DNA from: a virus
Strand: one strand, 5' to 3'
Length of the DNA stretch: 55,899 bases
IMG/VR virus record: IMGVR_UViG_3300032053_000095
Location: 1 to 55,899 of that record
Part shown: piece by piece, positions 8,797 to 17,158 of the stretch
How the letters are laid out: every line of letters starts with the position of its first letter
Numbering within the stretch: the stretch's first letter is position 1
The notes under the pieces: model-generated
What the model saw: the letters and a program-made list of their open reading frames with translations, nothing else
Told to the model about the DNA's origin: nothing
The model's database searches: none
Position numbers and translations under genes: made by a program

Positions 8797-9592
8797 GGCA
8801 ATTACAATTTATCCGGTTTTCCGGACTGGCATTCATATCTCCTGGATACATCAACTTTTCTCCACCTACATCAAAAGGTTCATCTATATCTCTTATTTGT
8901 CCATCCGCTTCTAAATGAGATATAAAACCTCTACCACCACCCATATCTTTATCCCTAGGATTAAATCCCGTTACCCAAATTCTTTTCATATCTGGTAAAA
9001 TCTCTAACGTTTCCTCATCTCTTAAATGTTTTGATAAAGAGTAAGCACTATTAATTTCAGTTCTCGCAATCTTATCGGCTCTATTCATATATCCAAAATC
9101 TTTATTAACTCCAATTATCTCATCAATCTTTCTTGCGGTATCAAAAGTATTATCTCCTTTTAAAAGTGATTTTCTTATTTCTCTCGCAACATCATCCTTC
9201 ATTTCACTTCCCATATTCTTAATAACATCTATTGCATAATTCTTTGAAACTGCTATCAATTCATCTGATAACTTCCCGAAGGTATAACTATATCCTATAT
9301 CTTTTAGAATTGAAGGCATCAAACTTGAACCCTGATTAAAAGCATAATCCCTACTTGATAAAATATTTCCATTCATTTTTCTTGTATATTCATCTATCTT
9401 TTCATCTATACCTCTTAATATATTTCTATAATATCCCATCTCAAATCTTTTTACATCTTTCAACTTCATGGTAATTTCTTGCTTGACTTTTTCAAGGTCA
9501 GAAAGCAAACCTTTAATCGTTGACTTCTGATTAAATCGTAAATTCTTTAATGTTTCTTTCGTATTTCTTTCAAGTATTTGCTTTCTTGTCAT
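8765..9592 (-). CDS. MuF-like minor head protein
   Basis: 275 residues, the usual length of the SPP1 gp7 / Mu gpF head morphogenesis family. Diagnostic elements are RADKIARTEINSAYS (~residue 170), SHLEADGQ, and the C-terminal MYPGDMNASPENRINCNCHE. The N-terminal half is helical. Such proteins bind the portal, reside in the procapsid and may enter the cell with DNA. It follows the portal gene, separated by one small gene, as expected. Confidence 0.9.
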   Translation of the reverse strand: MTRKQILERNTKETLKNLRFNQKSTIKGLLSDLEKVKQEITMKLKDVKRFEMGYYRNILRGIDEKIDEYTRKMNGNILSSRDYAFNQGSSLMPSILKDIGYSYTFGKLSDELIAVSKNYAIDVIKNMGSEMKDDVAREIRKSLLKGDNTFDTARKIDEIIGVNKDFGYMNRADKIARTEINSAYSLSKHLRDEETLEILPDMKRIWVTGFNPRDKDMGGGRGFISHLEADGQIRDIDEPFDVGGEKLMYPGDMNASPENRINCNCHEENYMPGWR

Positions 9593-9848
9593 TTTCTATC
9601 CCTATAATTTTATTTAATTCTTCACCATTCAATCCAAAATATAATAATTTTCTATCACTATTCAAAAATTCTTTTATTTCATCTGGTAATTTCTTTTTAA
9701 ATTCATCTCTTGATTCAAGTATTTCTCCACAAATTCTTTTTTCTTCTGCTAACTTAGATGAATGATATTTACAAATTTCATCCATAATTTCCCTTGGATT
9801 ATTAGTTCCTTCATTTTTAACTAAAACTAATACTACTGAATATCCCAT
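9570..9848 (-). CDS. Small protein between portal and MuF genes, unknown
   Basis: 92 residues, beginning MGYSVVLVLVKNEG. Mixed alpha/beta pattern, mostly charged. Its start overlaps the portal stop and its end overlaps the MuF start by 23 bases, so the three are translationally coupled. No family recognised. Confidence 0.65.
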   Translation of the reverse strand: MGYSVVLVLVKNEGTNNPREIMDEICKYHSSKLAEEKRICGEILESRDEFKKKLPDEIKEFLNSDRKLLYFGLNGEELNKIIGIENDKKANT

Positions 9849-11284
9849 TAAATTTCCTCCTCAGTTTTATTTTCAACTTTCTTTGGTCTATTTTTATTCA
9901 CATATAAATCTCTTAATTTTTCATCAACCTGTTCCGTAACAACGGCAGTTAAATCTTCCTCTTTCATTTCCATCCCTATATTTGAAAGAACATATCTATA
10001 AACTTCTGTCGCTAAACTTAAACTTATCCATTTTTCTTCTACTGCTGTCATTAAAGAAGTAGTCAAATTCACAAGAGAACCCGTTACTATTTCAAGTTCT
10101 TTTTCTTCTATCTTAGGCAAATTAATATTTACCTTAGTATTTTTTTTATCTAAAGTTAATATGCCTTTCGCTATCGCAGAATGAATTGAAAACCTAAACA
10201 TATAAGCAAGCATCCATTTAAAATATTTTTGCCTTGTCTTTAATTGCTTTTTTGTAGGTAAATCCATCGATACCGCCGTCGCTCTTGTTAAACCTTCCCC
10301 ACCTGCAAACCAATGCGGAGGAAATCCACCACCTGCAAGAATATGATTAAGTAAAACTTTTGCTCCAACTGTTACATCTGCCGAACCTAAATCAGGAACA
10401 GTAAAAGATAGTTTAGTCATTTGATTATGTCCGAATACTTCCATAGCATTAGGAACGTTAAATTTTTTCACTATCTCTTTTATTTCCTTTTCATCTTTTC
10501 CTTCAATTAGTAAATCAATAATTACCCTAGTAAGTAAATCAGATCTCTCTCCTACGTTATAAAGAAAATTCTCATAACTATCTATCTGGTCTGCAAGAGT
10601 AAATAAATCACTTCTTCCTCTTGGCTGATTGCAAACATTATTCACTGAAAAATAAAAACATCCTCCTTCAAGCATTTCATTGTCTTCATTAAGATTTATG
10701 ATTTTTATTTCTTTCCCAGAAGGATATTTACTTGAAGTAAATTTTACTGCTGTTTTCTTTTTAACATTATCTGGGTCTGTTAAAACATCATTAATCAAAG
10801 TCGGATCAAGGTAAAGCAATCTAACTCTCCCTGTCCCCTCTCCTATTTTTACCGGATAACATTGTTCTCCGTAAATAGATAATTCTCTGATTTCTTGATA
10901 TTGTGCTAACTCCATTTGGTTTACTTCATCAAGCCAAAAATCATCTATAATATCTTTAACTTTCGGATCACTACAACTATATGTAATCCCATCTCCCACA
11001 ACAAAATCAGTATATCTTTCAACTATCCTATGTGCAAGTCCATTCTTATCATAAAGCCAAAAACAAATCCTTAGCATCTTAGATTGGTCTAAAGGTTTTA
11101 AATCTTTTATATCTCTACCTGTCAAACCTCTATAACCATAATCCTCATTACTCCCACCTTCATTTGCTTGATAAGAAATTGCTCCCTCTTTTAATTTTGC
11201 AGAAAACTGCTTTTTTATTCCATCTGAAATCTCGCTACCTAAAACTAAATCCATGAACATATTTCTTAAACGGTTTTCTCCCAT
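9848..11284 (-). CDS. Portal protein
   Basis: 478 residues, typical for siphovirus portals. The order terminase-portal-MuF-capsid is canonical. Visible family features include the wing-region sequence FWLYDKNGLAHRIVERYTDF, GEQCYPVKIGEGTGRVRLLYLDP, and the stem/crown region around HILAGGGFPPHWFAGGEG with downstream long helices (KKQLKTRQKYFKWMLAYMFR). The protein forms the dodecameric DNA-entry vertex. It overlaps the terminase gene by 19 bases. Confidence 0.93.
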   Translation of the reverse strand: MGENRLRNMFMDLVLGSEISDGIKKQFSAKLKEGAISYQANEGGSNEDYGYRGLTGRDIKDLKPLDQSKMLRICFWLYDKNGLAHRIVERYTDFVVGDGITYSCSDPKVKDIIDDFWLDEVNQMELAQYQEIRELSIYGEQCYPVKIGEGTGRVRLLYLDPTLINDVLTDPDNVKKKTAVKFTSSKYPSGKEIKIINLNEDNEMLEGGCFYFSVNNVCNQPRGRSDLFTLADQIDSYENFLYNVGERSDLLTRVIIDLLIEGKDEKEIKEIVKKFNVPNAMEVFGHNQMTKLSFTVPDLGSADVTVGAKVLLNHILAGGGFPPHWFAGGEGLTRATAVSMDLPTKKQLKTRQKYFKWMLAYMFRFSIHSAIAKGILTLDKKNTKVNINLPKIEEKELEIVTGSLVNLTTSLMTAVEEKWISLSLATEVYRYVLSNIGMEMKEEDLTAVVTEQVDEKLRDLYVNKNRPKKVENKTEEEI

Positions 11285-13098
11285 ATTCTTCTCCTTTTTT
11301 GTAAAATATTTCTTCCATCTCTTTTCTCTGAATCTCCTCCGCTAGTTCCAAACCCTGCTGAAATTCCTGTATCTTTATTTTGGCAATTCCATAAAATCCC
11401 TGCAACTACATCTAAGCAATCCTTACTTCCTCCTTGTGGGTGATCAATTTTATCCCCCACCATTTCAAGTTCCTTAGATTCTTTCTCTAATATATTTATA
11501 CCTTTTTTGTCAAGAACAATCGGGCATCTTAATTTATCCTGATATATATTATCTTTATATAAATCATATTGTTCTTTCCTTACATAAAGAATATCAACCT
11601 TTCTACCAGTTTTTTTTATCGCTTGAGTTAAATCAGCAATAGCCCAAATATCATAAGTAAAACATTCAATATCAAATCCTAAATCATAAATTGATAAAAC
11701 AAATTTCTTCACTTCTTCAACATCAACCTCTCCGAGTTGTTGAGTCGGCAACATTCTATAAATAAAATCTATTATCTTTTTCTCTCCTTCCCTGTGCCCC
11801 ATTCCAATCCAATATGCATCATGATTCAAAGACGGATCACCATGCATAAAATATTTTTTACTAGGAATAGGTTTAAAGGTTTCAGTAAATCTTCCAAATT
11901 CATCTATCGGATTCTTATAACCATCATTATTTGATTTCTCAAACATCTCATCTATCTTGTGTGGCATCCTAAAAAATCTACCTTTAGTAAATCCTAATAC
12001 GCAAGCTTTATCCCTTAAAAATCCTTCCGGATCTTTATCAAATTCATTCTTATGTTCAATAGGTATTTTTAAATTATTAAATAAGAAAAAATCAGATTCT
12101 AATGAACCTTCCTGATACATTTTATATCGCTCCTGTTGCATCTCCCATTCAGGAAGCCAAAATCCAAGCATGGTTGGAATGTCTTTACTTTTCATATATA
12201 AATCAACCATGTTTCCTTTCTCATTCACTAAACTTGAAATTGATGCTATATGCCCATCCTCTCTGAACGGATCCGTTGAACGGTTAAGAACTTTATAAAC
12301 TTCATCACCAGAATATTTTCCACCCCTTGTTTTAAATCTATCAAGTTCATCAAGCCCTACAAATTTTATAAGTTTTCCTGCGAGGGAAGATGAATTTGAA
12401 TGCCCTGATTTTATAATCGTATTAGTATCATTAAATCTAAAACTACTTCCTACCTCATAAGGATTTCTTCTCTTAAAATAAGATGAACGCATTATTGATG
12501 CTTTTATTTCAGCGAAAATAGTATCCCTTGCCTGCTCTTTATCTGTCGCTACATTCATAATATACATTTCTTTCCCTGGCGTAAAATTATATTTCTCCCA
12601 AGCCCTACCCATACTATATAATAAATACTCCTCTATTTGAGCGAAGATTGCAATAAGGGTTGTTTTTCCACCTTTCATCCCAACTATCAAAACAAGTTCC
12701 CTATATTTCCTCCCTTCCTGCCAAGTAGTTTTCCCTTCCGTCTGCCATTTCCAGATAATATTATGTTCTTCTACATTAAATGGTAATCCATAAAATGCTT
12801 TGAGTATCAACCTTTGAACCTTATTAGGTTTAACTTGTAAATATCTATCAACAAATTCTATCGGATTTAAAGTTTTATCTATTCGGCTTTCTTTCTCTAA
12901 ATTCAAGGAAGGGTCATCATTTTGTTTCTGCTTTATCTCTTTATCTTTTATAGTTCCTTTTATCCTTACTATCTGCCGTTCTGACATATTAAACTTTTCC
13001 GCCATATCAGCAATTCCATAACCGGCTTCCGCCATCTCTTTAATCTTTCCTCTTATTCTATTTATCTGTTTAGTGGTATGCCTAATTCGTTTTCTCAT
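11266..13098 (-). CDS. terL: Terminase large subunit with N-terminal helix-turn-helix
   Basis: 610 residues. The packaging ATPase motifs are clear: Walker A GMKGGKTT (140-147) and Walker B FVGLDE (D250, E251). The C-terminal RNase-H-like nuclease begins at MHGDPSLNHDAYW (Asp421) and ends near GSKDCLDVVAGILW. Unusually, residues ~20-50 (AEAGYGIADMAEKFNMSERQ) form a helix-turn-helix like those of small terminase subunits. The DNA-recognition function may therefore be fused here, with no separate small subunit obvious upstream. Confidence 0.94.
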   Translation of the reverse strand: MRKRIRHTTKQINRIRGKIKEMAEAGYGIADMAEKFNMSERQIVRIKGTIKDKEIKQKQNDDPSLNLEKESRIDKTLNPIEFVDRYLQVKPNKVQRLILKAFYGLPFNVEEHNIIWKWQTEGKTTWQEGRKYRELVLIVGMKGGKTTLIAIFAQIEEYLLYSMGRAWEKYNFTPGKEMYIMNVATDKEQARDTIFAEIKASIMRSSYFKRRNPYEVGSSFRFNDTNTIIKSGHSNSSSLAGKLIKFVGLDELDRFKTRGGKYSGDEVYKVLNRSTDPFREDGHIASISSLVNEKGNMVDLYMKSKDIPTMLGFWLPEWEMQQERYKMYQEGSLESDFFLFNNLKIPIEHKNEFDKDPEGFLRDKACVLGFTKGRFFRMPHKIDEMFEKSNNDGYKNPIDEFGRFTETFKPIPSKKYFMHGDPSLNHDAYWIGMGHREGEKKIIDFIYRMLPTQQLGEVDVEEVKKFVLSIYDLGFDIECFTYDIWAIADLTQAIKKTGRKVDILYVRKEQYDLYKDNIYQDKLRCPIVLDKKGINILEKESKELEMVGDKIDHPQGGSKDCLDVVAGILWNCQNKDTGISAGFGTSGGDSEKRDGRNILQKRRRIWEKTV

Positions 13099-13367
13099 AG
13101 TTTTTTAAGTTTAATAAATTTTCCATTCTTAAATATATGAGCATAAAATTTATCTTTATTATCTACGACAATCTCTATGTCCTCCCTACTATTTTTCAAA
13201 CTTCCATTTCTCTCCAAAATTAATTCTCGTTCCTTACCCTCCATTATGCTTTTAGCAATCCGCAATCCGTTTACTACCCCACACGCATAACCCCTTTTTA
13301 TAAGTTTTAGCTTTTTAAAATTCCCTAGTAAGTTGTTAATCTTTTCTACCTTATCATTTAATTCCAT
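13095..13367 (-). CDS. Small protein upstream of the terminase, unknown
   Basis: 90 residues, basic N-terminus and a beta-rich C-terminus (KDKFYAHIFKNGKFIKLKKL). It overlaps the terminase start by 4 bases and has GGGAGAGGG before ATG 13367. The position is that of a small terminase, but I see no clear helix-turn-helix, and the large subunit already carries one. Identity unknown. Confidence 0.65.
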   Translation of the reverse strand: MELNDKVEKINNLLGNFKKLKLIKRGYACGVVNGLRIAKSIMEGKERELILERNGSLKNSREDIEIVVDNKDKFYAHIFKNGKFIKLKKL

Positions 13368-13885
13368 TTTCCCTCTCCCTAACTTTTATGTCTACCCCCT
13401 CCCACTCTCCACTAAACTTATATGACCTCCCGGGGGAAGAAAAGCAACTTTACTGTTTTCCAAAAATGATTCTTAACTTTGTTAACCTCTGGTTCCGATA
13501 AGAAATATTAAGTTAATCTAATTATGGATTGTAATGCATCTAAATCACTATTGTTACCTACGATTAATCTAAACAGAAATGTAACAGAAATATATATGGA
13601 AAGGATCAGTTTAAACGCATCCGTTGGAGAGAAAAAATAAATGCATTTAAAGTCATTTAAATTTATTGCTTTCTTGCTTTTCTTTCGGCTTCGCCGTGGG
13701 AAGGAAACGGAGGAAGGTATATATATATTATTATAAGGGGGTGGGATTGGGTTGAGTGATAGGTGAGAAGATGGCATAGGGTATATGTCCTTAATAGGTT
13801 CTAGCCCTATTTGCTAAGTGATTGAGAGTATCGTAATAACGTTTGGCATCTATTGTTCTTAGGGTAGAGTTAAGATTATATGACA
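13368..13885. other. 518-base gap without a convincing gene, upstream of packaging genes
   Basis: AT-rich gap containing a purine/pyrimidine-skewed patch (13680-13760), a short GC hairpin (CGGC-TTC-GCCG near 13688), a doubled TTTCTGTT on the minus strand near 13580, and an ATAGGGCT motif near 13800 that recurs at two other sites. A packaging site or late promoter would be expected here, but I cannot point to either. Confidence 0.5.
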
Positions 13886-14161
13886 TCATACTAAAGCACC
13901 TTGGTTATTCCTTCTTACTACCTCGCAATACTCTTGGATACTTAGTGCTCTGGCTCCTTTTCTTAGCGCCAGGATTCTCTTAGTTTTAGTAAGGTCATAA
14001 TGGTCATGGGAACAGCGATTTCCTTTCTGTTGGAACCATACCTTTTTCAGTCTTAGTTTATCAGCAAACTCGTGAAGTTCGGTAAGAGTATCAGCGGTGC
14101 AATGACACCAGTAGTTATATCCAAAAGCAGGGGAATAAAAGAGATCATCTACATATATCAT
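13886..14161 (-). CDS. DUF4031 family protein
   Basis: 91 residues, full length for DUF4031. The family pattern is clear: opening YVDDL, a Cys-His pair (WCHCTADTLTELHEFADKL), KKVWFQ, the HDHYDLTKTKR segment, and the terminal A-x-x-x-GA-x-x-L-S-I-x-E. These proteins are common in phages and have no established activity; the conserved Asp and His residues could bind metal. It overlaps the preceding gene by 17 bases. Confidence 0.85.
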   Translation of the reverse strand: MIYVDDLFYSPAFGYNYWCHCTADTLTELHEFADKLRLKKVWFQQKGNRCSHDHYDLTKTKRILALRKGARALSIQEYCEVVRRNNQGALV

Positions 14162-14402
14162 TAGCCAAATTCCTTTTCATTTCCTTTAAGCAATTCCTTA
14201 AAGCATCAAACCTACAACAACCTCTGAATGACCCTCTATATCCTTCAGGGTCAATATATATGTAATAATCCTCATCTATCTTTCCTACCCGTTTCATAGA
14301 TATTTGATTCCATTTAATTTTCAATTCCATTTTTAATCTTCTTACTTCATGTTTACAAAGAGTATGATTCTGTTGAAAAGCATAAGCATTTTCTTTACTC
14401 AT
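14145..14402 (-). CDS. Small protein downstream of the tmRNA, unknown
   Basis: 85 residues from ATG 14402, with GAGG 5 bases upstream. A second ATG at 14331 (MELKIKWNQISMKR) is a possible start. The C-terminal part (DEDYYIYIDPEGYRGSFRGC) looks like a small beta fold ending in two helices. It begins 31 bases after the tmRNA 3' end. Not recognised. Confidence 0.55.
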   Translation of the reverse strand: MSKENAYAFQQNHTLCKHEVRRLKMELKIKWNQISMKRVGKIDEDYYIYIDPEGYRGSFRGCCRFDALRNCLKEMKRNLANDICR

Positions 14403-14432
14403 AGAACCTCAAATTGTTATAATTATTTAAAA

Positions 14433-14820
14433 TGGAGCTGTGGGGAATCGAACCCCAGTCCGAAAGAATTAAACCGTAACATCTACCAAGATAACCCGCT
14501 TAATGACCGGGTAGTCAAACCCTCTTACGAGGGTGAGGGTGAAAGGGTTATTAAAGGTATCCCTTTCATTTCCACCATCCTGTTCGCTCTAACGTATAAG
14601 CCCAGGAACAGGCAACGATGTTACTTATACGCTTTAAAGCAAACTACCTTGTTAGGCAGCCACCGGAACTTCTATCGGTGAAACTGCGTTTACAATCTCG
14701 TTTGCCCTGTCAAGTATATTCTTGGCAGTTACGTTGTGGTCGGATTTTTAGGTAGCCATCTGACCAACTACCCTTGGCAGTTACGAGTTCGCGTTCAATC
14801 GTCGAACCCTGTTCAGCCCC
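14433..14820 (-). ncRNA. ssrA: Transfer-messenger RNA (tmRNA)
   Basis: 388 nt with both diagnostic ends: 5' GGGGCUGAACAGGGUUCGACG and 3' GACUGGGGUUCGAUUCCCCA then CAGCUCCA, which pair as a 7-bp acceptor stem (one G-U). CCA is not encoded. Pseudoknot 1 pairs GGTAG/CTACC and TGGTC/GACCA. After a 10-nt linker ending GTAACT comes the probable resume codon GCC (14726). The tag ORF runs to TAA at 14652 and encodes 24 residues, starting AKNILDRANE and ending VPVAA, a normal protease-recognition end. A later pseudoknot pairs CGTATAAG/CTTATACG and CCTGTTC/GAACAGG. The RNA rescues stalled ribosomes with host SmpB. It sits inside a phage operon with 26 bases to the upstream gene. Confidence 0.95.
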
Positions 14821-14846
14821 ATTTATCAAAGAACAATAATTCCTAT

Positions 14847-15152
14847 TCAGATAACATTTAAAACCACGTCTATCGCTTTCACGAAGTCCTCTACCGTTTT
14901 AATCTTCACTATGTTCTTATCCATCAGAGCTTTCATTATCGCTATCGCTTGCTTGCCCTTATCTGGATTAAAAGTAGCGAATTGAATCGGCTGATAAACC
15001 GGCATATAGTATTGATACCACCAATCCCAACAATAACGGTAATTATCTAAATGGTAAGGTCCATCTCCAACTTGCATATTAGTATTATCTGACATCATAA
15101 TACTTCCATCAATTTGAACAAATGCATTTAAAGATTGTTGTAAATCATTCAT
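14847..15152 (-). CDS. Aromatic-rich protein upstream of the tmRNA, unknown
   Basis: 101 residues, AGGGAGGAAAAG ribosome site. The middle is strikingly aromatic (YHLDNYRYCWDWWYQYYMPV); the C-terminus has two helices (KGKQAIAIMKALMDKNIVK). No signal peptide. It ends 26 bases before the tmRNA, so both probably share a transcript. Family not recognised. Confidence 0.65.
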   Translation of the reverse strand: MNDLQQSLNAFVQIDGSIMMSDNTNMQVGDGPYHLDNYRYCWDWWYQYYMPVYQPIQFATFNPDKGKQAIAIMKALMDKNIVKIKTVEDFVKAIDVVLNVI

Positions 15153-15164
15153 CTCTTTTCCTCC

Positions 15165-15404
15165 CTAAGAAAGTTTAATGTTTTCCCATGGACTTAATCG
15201 TATAATATTTAAATTCGCATAACCATTTGAAATTTTAGGATCAACTAAATTATGGCAGAATTGAAGCGCGGGGTTAGAAAAACAACTATGCTCAACATAT
15301 TTATTCTTATTACAATCCCAATCTTGCCTACCCCATCCCATCTGGCAAGGAACTATTTGATGCATTGAAGTTTCACAATAACGTATCATCTTTTTATCTT
15401 CCAT
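15165..15404 (-). CDS. Cys/His-containing small protein, unknown
   Basis: 79 residues from ATG 15404. The promoter at 15412-15440 would start transcription about one base before this ATG, so the mRNA would be leaderless. Alternatively translation begins at Met6 (15389), which has GGAAGA upstream. Five Cys and three His residues suggest metal binding or disulfides. Not recognised. Confidence 0.6.
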   Translation of the reverse strand: MEDKKMIRYCETSMHQIVPCQMGWGRQDWDCNKNKYVEHSCFSNPALQFCHNLVDPKISNGYANLNIIRLSPWENIKLS

Positions 15405-15411
15405 TGGTATA

Positions 15412-15440
15412 GTTATATATCAAATACTCTTAAAAGTCAA
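15412..15440 (-). promoter_or_regulatory. Sigma70-type promoter for the tmRNA-containing operon
   Basis: TTGACT (15440-15435), 17-bp spacer, TATAAC (15417-15412) on the minus strand. It overlaps the stop codon of the upstream gene and reads toward 15404 and the tmRNA. Confidence 0.75.
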
Positions 15441-15652
15441 GAGATTTTTATTTTTCTCGCTTCATAACATTCTCTACAAGGTAATACTTTCCACTTTCCG
15501 CAAACATCTGATTCCCTTAAACTCTTTTTAAATAAACTACAATATGGACGCAATAAATCTTTCGCTAAACTAAAAAATTTACATCCCTCCACATCATTTT
15601 CGCAACAATTCATAGGAACTTCTGTTTTAATTTCTATCTTACAAGCATTCAT
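15437..15652 (-). CDS. Cys-rich small protein
   Basis: 71 residues starting at ATG 15652, chosen for AAGGAGG 5 bases upstream; a longer reading from 15679 lacks a site. Eight Cys (MNCCENDVEGCKFF, then a C-x6 pair and VLPCRECYEA) suggest one or two zinc sites. It follows the neighbouring Cys gene by 10 bases. Function unknown. Confidence 0.65.
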   Translation of the reverse strand: MNACKIEIKTEVPMNCCENDVEGCKFFSLAKDLLRPYCSLFKKSLRESDVCGKWKVLPCRECYEARKIKIS

Positions 15653-15662
15653 TGAATCCTCC

Positions 15663-15839
15663 TTATTCTTCAAACTCAAAATATATCGCTACCAACCTGC
15701 ATATCGGAAGTTTTTCATGAATATCTTCCACTTTTTTTCCATAATATCTACATGTATTTATATCAGGAGTGCATAAAGGACAATCCCTGCACATTTTTAT
15801 TAATTTACCTTCTTTTCTTTTTATAAGATAATCTCTCAT
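15663..15839 (-). CDS. Short zinc-ribbon-like protein (58 aa)
   Basis: Starts at ATG 15839, overlapping the upstream stop as ATGA, and ends 10 bases before the next start. It contains MCRDCPLCTPDINTCRYYG, a C-x2-C-x2-C-x6-C zinc-binding pattern, and a final Cys. Coupling on both sides supports a real gene. Function unknown. Confidence 0.65.
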   Translation of the reverse strand: MRDYLIKRKEGKLIKMCRDCPLCTPDINTCRYYGKKVEDIHEKLPICRLVAIYFEFEE

Positions 15840-16045
15840 TTTTCCCTACCTTCATATATATCCTCATTTTTCGTTTTATTCTTTTTAATTATACTAAATT
15901 TCATTTTTTTATATATCCATACATCACAAGCAGGTTTATTAGAATAAACATATAATATTTTATTAAGCATCGAAAAACATAATCTCTTGCTTGGTGAAAC
16001 TTCAAGGCAATTCCCACAAATTCTTTTGATTTCTTTTCTCATCAT
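15836..16045 (-). CDS. Cys-containing small protein, unknown
   Basis: 69 residues, starting at one of two adjacent ATGs (16045 or 16042) behind AAGGG. N-terminal ICGNCLEVSPSKRLC is a C-x2-C-x9-C arrangement; the C-terminus is basic. It overlaps both neighbours, in a run of small metal-binding-like proteins. Confidence 0.6.
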   Translation of the reverse strand: MMRKEIKRICGNCLEVSPSKRLCFSMLNKILYVYSNKPACDVWIYKKMKFSIIKKNKTKNEDIYEGREK

Positions 16046-16227
16046 AATCCCTTTTTAATATCAACCCTTTTTTCTTCCAAATATTTAAATATCATTTCCC
16101 TAGTAAATCTTATCTGCCTTCCTATCTTTATATAAGGGATTTTATTTTCACTTACCATTTTATATATCTTACTTTCACTAATTCCTATAAGTTCTGAAAG
16201 TTCTTTTATAATCATTACTTCTTTCAT
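16042..16227 (-). CDS. Excisionase-family (MerR-like) helix-turn-helix protein
   Basis: 61 residues, exactly the size of the HTH_17/excisionase DNA-binding family. The pattern IKELSELIGISESKIYKMVS, then IPYIKIGRQIRFTREMIFKYLE, shows the winged HTH with the typical I-G-R-x-I-R-F wing. Such proteins act as excisionases or small regulators. With no integrase in the window, regulation is the better guess. Confidence 0.85.
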   Translation of the reverse strand: MKEVMIIKELSELIGISESKIYKMVSENKIPYIKIGRQIRFTREMIFKYLEEKRVDIKKGL

Positions 16228-16238
16228 CTTTTCCTCTA

Positions 16239-16448
16239 TTATTTTACCTTTGGATTATAATTCTTAAATTCTTTGGGTGCTTGAATATTAACTTCAATTC
16301 CATATAAAGGAAGTTGCATATTCCATATAGTCATACATTTTTTACAAATACATTTTAATTTAATTTTATTAGCAATTAATACTATCTCTCCCCCGCATTT
16401 CTTGTGTACTTGTTGATAATAACCATCACAATTAACTTTTTTTTTCAT
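16239..16448 (-). CDS. Zinc-ribbon small protein
   Basis: 69 residues with HKKCGGEIVL and LKCICKKCMTIW, giving C-x(n)-C-x-C-x2-C spacing typical of a zinc ribbon. The N-terminus is Lys-rich. Overlaps the following gene by 4 bases. Role unknown. Confidence 0.65.
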   Translation of the reverse strand: MKKKVNCDGYYQQVHKKCGGEIVLIANKIKLKCICKKCMTIWNMQLPLYGIEVNIQAPKEFKNYNPKVK

Positions 16449-16654
16449 TTTACCTCCACTAATTTAACTTTTTTTTGTTCTCCAGGATTAAGATGAAAAT
16501 TCGCAATAGTAAAAAAATTATTATCATTTAAGCAAATCCATCCATGATTCGTAGACCAATATTCCCCGGTTCTATCTAATTTTAATTTTTTACTATCAAT
16601 ACAATAATAATTTGCTTTTAAACATCTTGCAATCCAAAATATTTTATTTTTCAT
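16445..16654 (-). CDS. Small protein, unknown
   Basis: 69 residues from ATG 16654, chosen because AAGGGAG lies just upstream and the preceding gene stops at 16656. Composition is aromatic with several Cys (ARCLKANYYC, NHGWICLNDN). Beta-rich; no family recognised. Confidence 0.6.
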   Translation of the reverse strand: MKNKIFWIARCLKANYYCIDSKKLKLDRTGEYWSTNHGWICLNDNNFFTIANFHLNPGEQKKVKLVEVK

Positions 16655-16655
16655 T

Positions 16656-16961
16656 TTATCTCCCTTTTCTAAGTAATTGATATTCTCCACCATTATGACA
16701 ACTTGTTTTCCCTTTTCCTAAATCAAATTCATGAAACCCATTAGGCAATATCCCTTTATAAATTCCTGATTTTATTCCAAAAGAAAAACATTTCCTTCCG
16801 TCATATTTTCTATACCTTCTTCCGATAATCATTCCTATTCCATCCATTTTCTTTTTTTCATATCTTTTCATCCTACACCTTGATATATCCCCTTGCATAT
16901 CAATAAAATATAAATATCCTTTATCTTTCTTAATCCCACATCTTAAAATTTTTTCATTCAT
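16656..16961 (-). CDS. Basic small protein, unknown
   Basis: 101 residues, rich in Lys, Arg and Gly (IGMIIGRRYRKYDGRKCFSF), with four Cys and several short beta-like segments. The stop is immediately followed by the next gene's start. The composition would suit nucleic-acid binding, but nothing is diagnostic. Confidence 0.6.
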   Translation of the reverse strand: MNEKILRCGIKKDKGYLYFIDMQGDISRCRMKRYEKKKMDGIGMIIGRRYRKYDGRKCFSFGIKSGIYKGILPNGFHEFDLGKGKTSCHNGGEYQLLRKGR

Positions 16962-16976
16962 CTTTTTTTCTCCTTT

Positions 16977-17150
16977 TTATACTATTTCTACTTCAGGAAC
17001 GAAACACATAGTATCTCCGTTAACTCCTGATTTCAAATAAATATATCCACCAGATACCTTGATAACCCACATCTTACTATTACCAACATCCAATTCAACT
17101 CCTTCGTGAAAACTAAGATTCTGTAATTTAATATGGTCTTTCCTTTCCAT
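16977..17150 (-). CDS. Small beta-rich protein, unknown
   Basis: 57 residues from ATG 17150, behind GGAGGG with 4-nt spacing; a longer in-frame reading to 17204 has no site. The sequence (MWVIKVSGGYIYLKSGVNGD) looks like a small beta barrel. Not recognised. Confidence 0.55.
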   Translation of the reverse strand: MERKDHIKLQNLSFHEGVELDVGNSKMWVIKVSGGYIYLKSGVNGDTMCFVPEVEIV

Positions 17151-17158
17151 TTTCCCTC

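Noticed and set aside
13680-13705. CGGC-TTC-GCCG hairpin considered as a terminator
   Set aside because: Short stem and no T-run on either strand.
13508-13777. 89-residue open frame on the minus strand in the gap upstream of the packaging genes
   Set aside because: No ribosome site, low-complexity composition unlike its neighbours, and it spans repeats and a GC hairpin; better treated as non-coding.
13795-13825. GGTTCTAGCCC considered as a tRNA T-arm
   Set aside because: The loop lacks the purine after GGTTC, and no cloverleaf can be drawn around it.
14349-14681. Plus-strand open frame over the tmRNA
   Set aside because: The region is fully explained by the tmRNA on the opposite strand.
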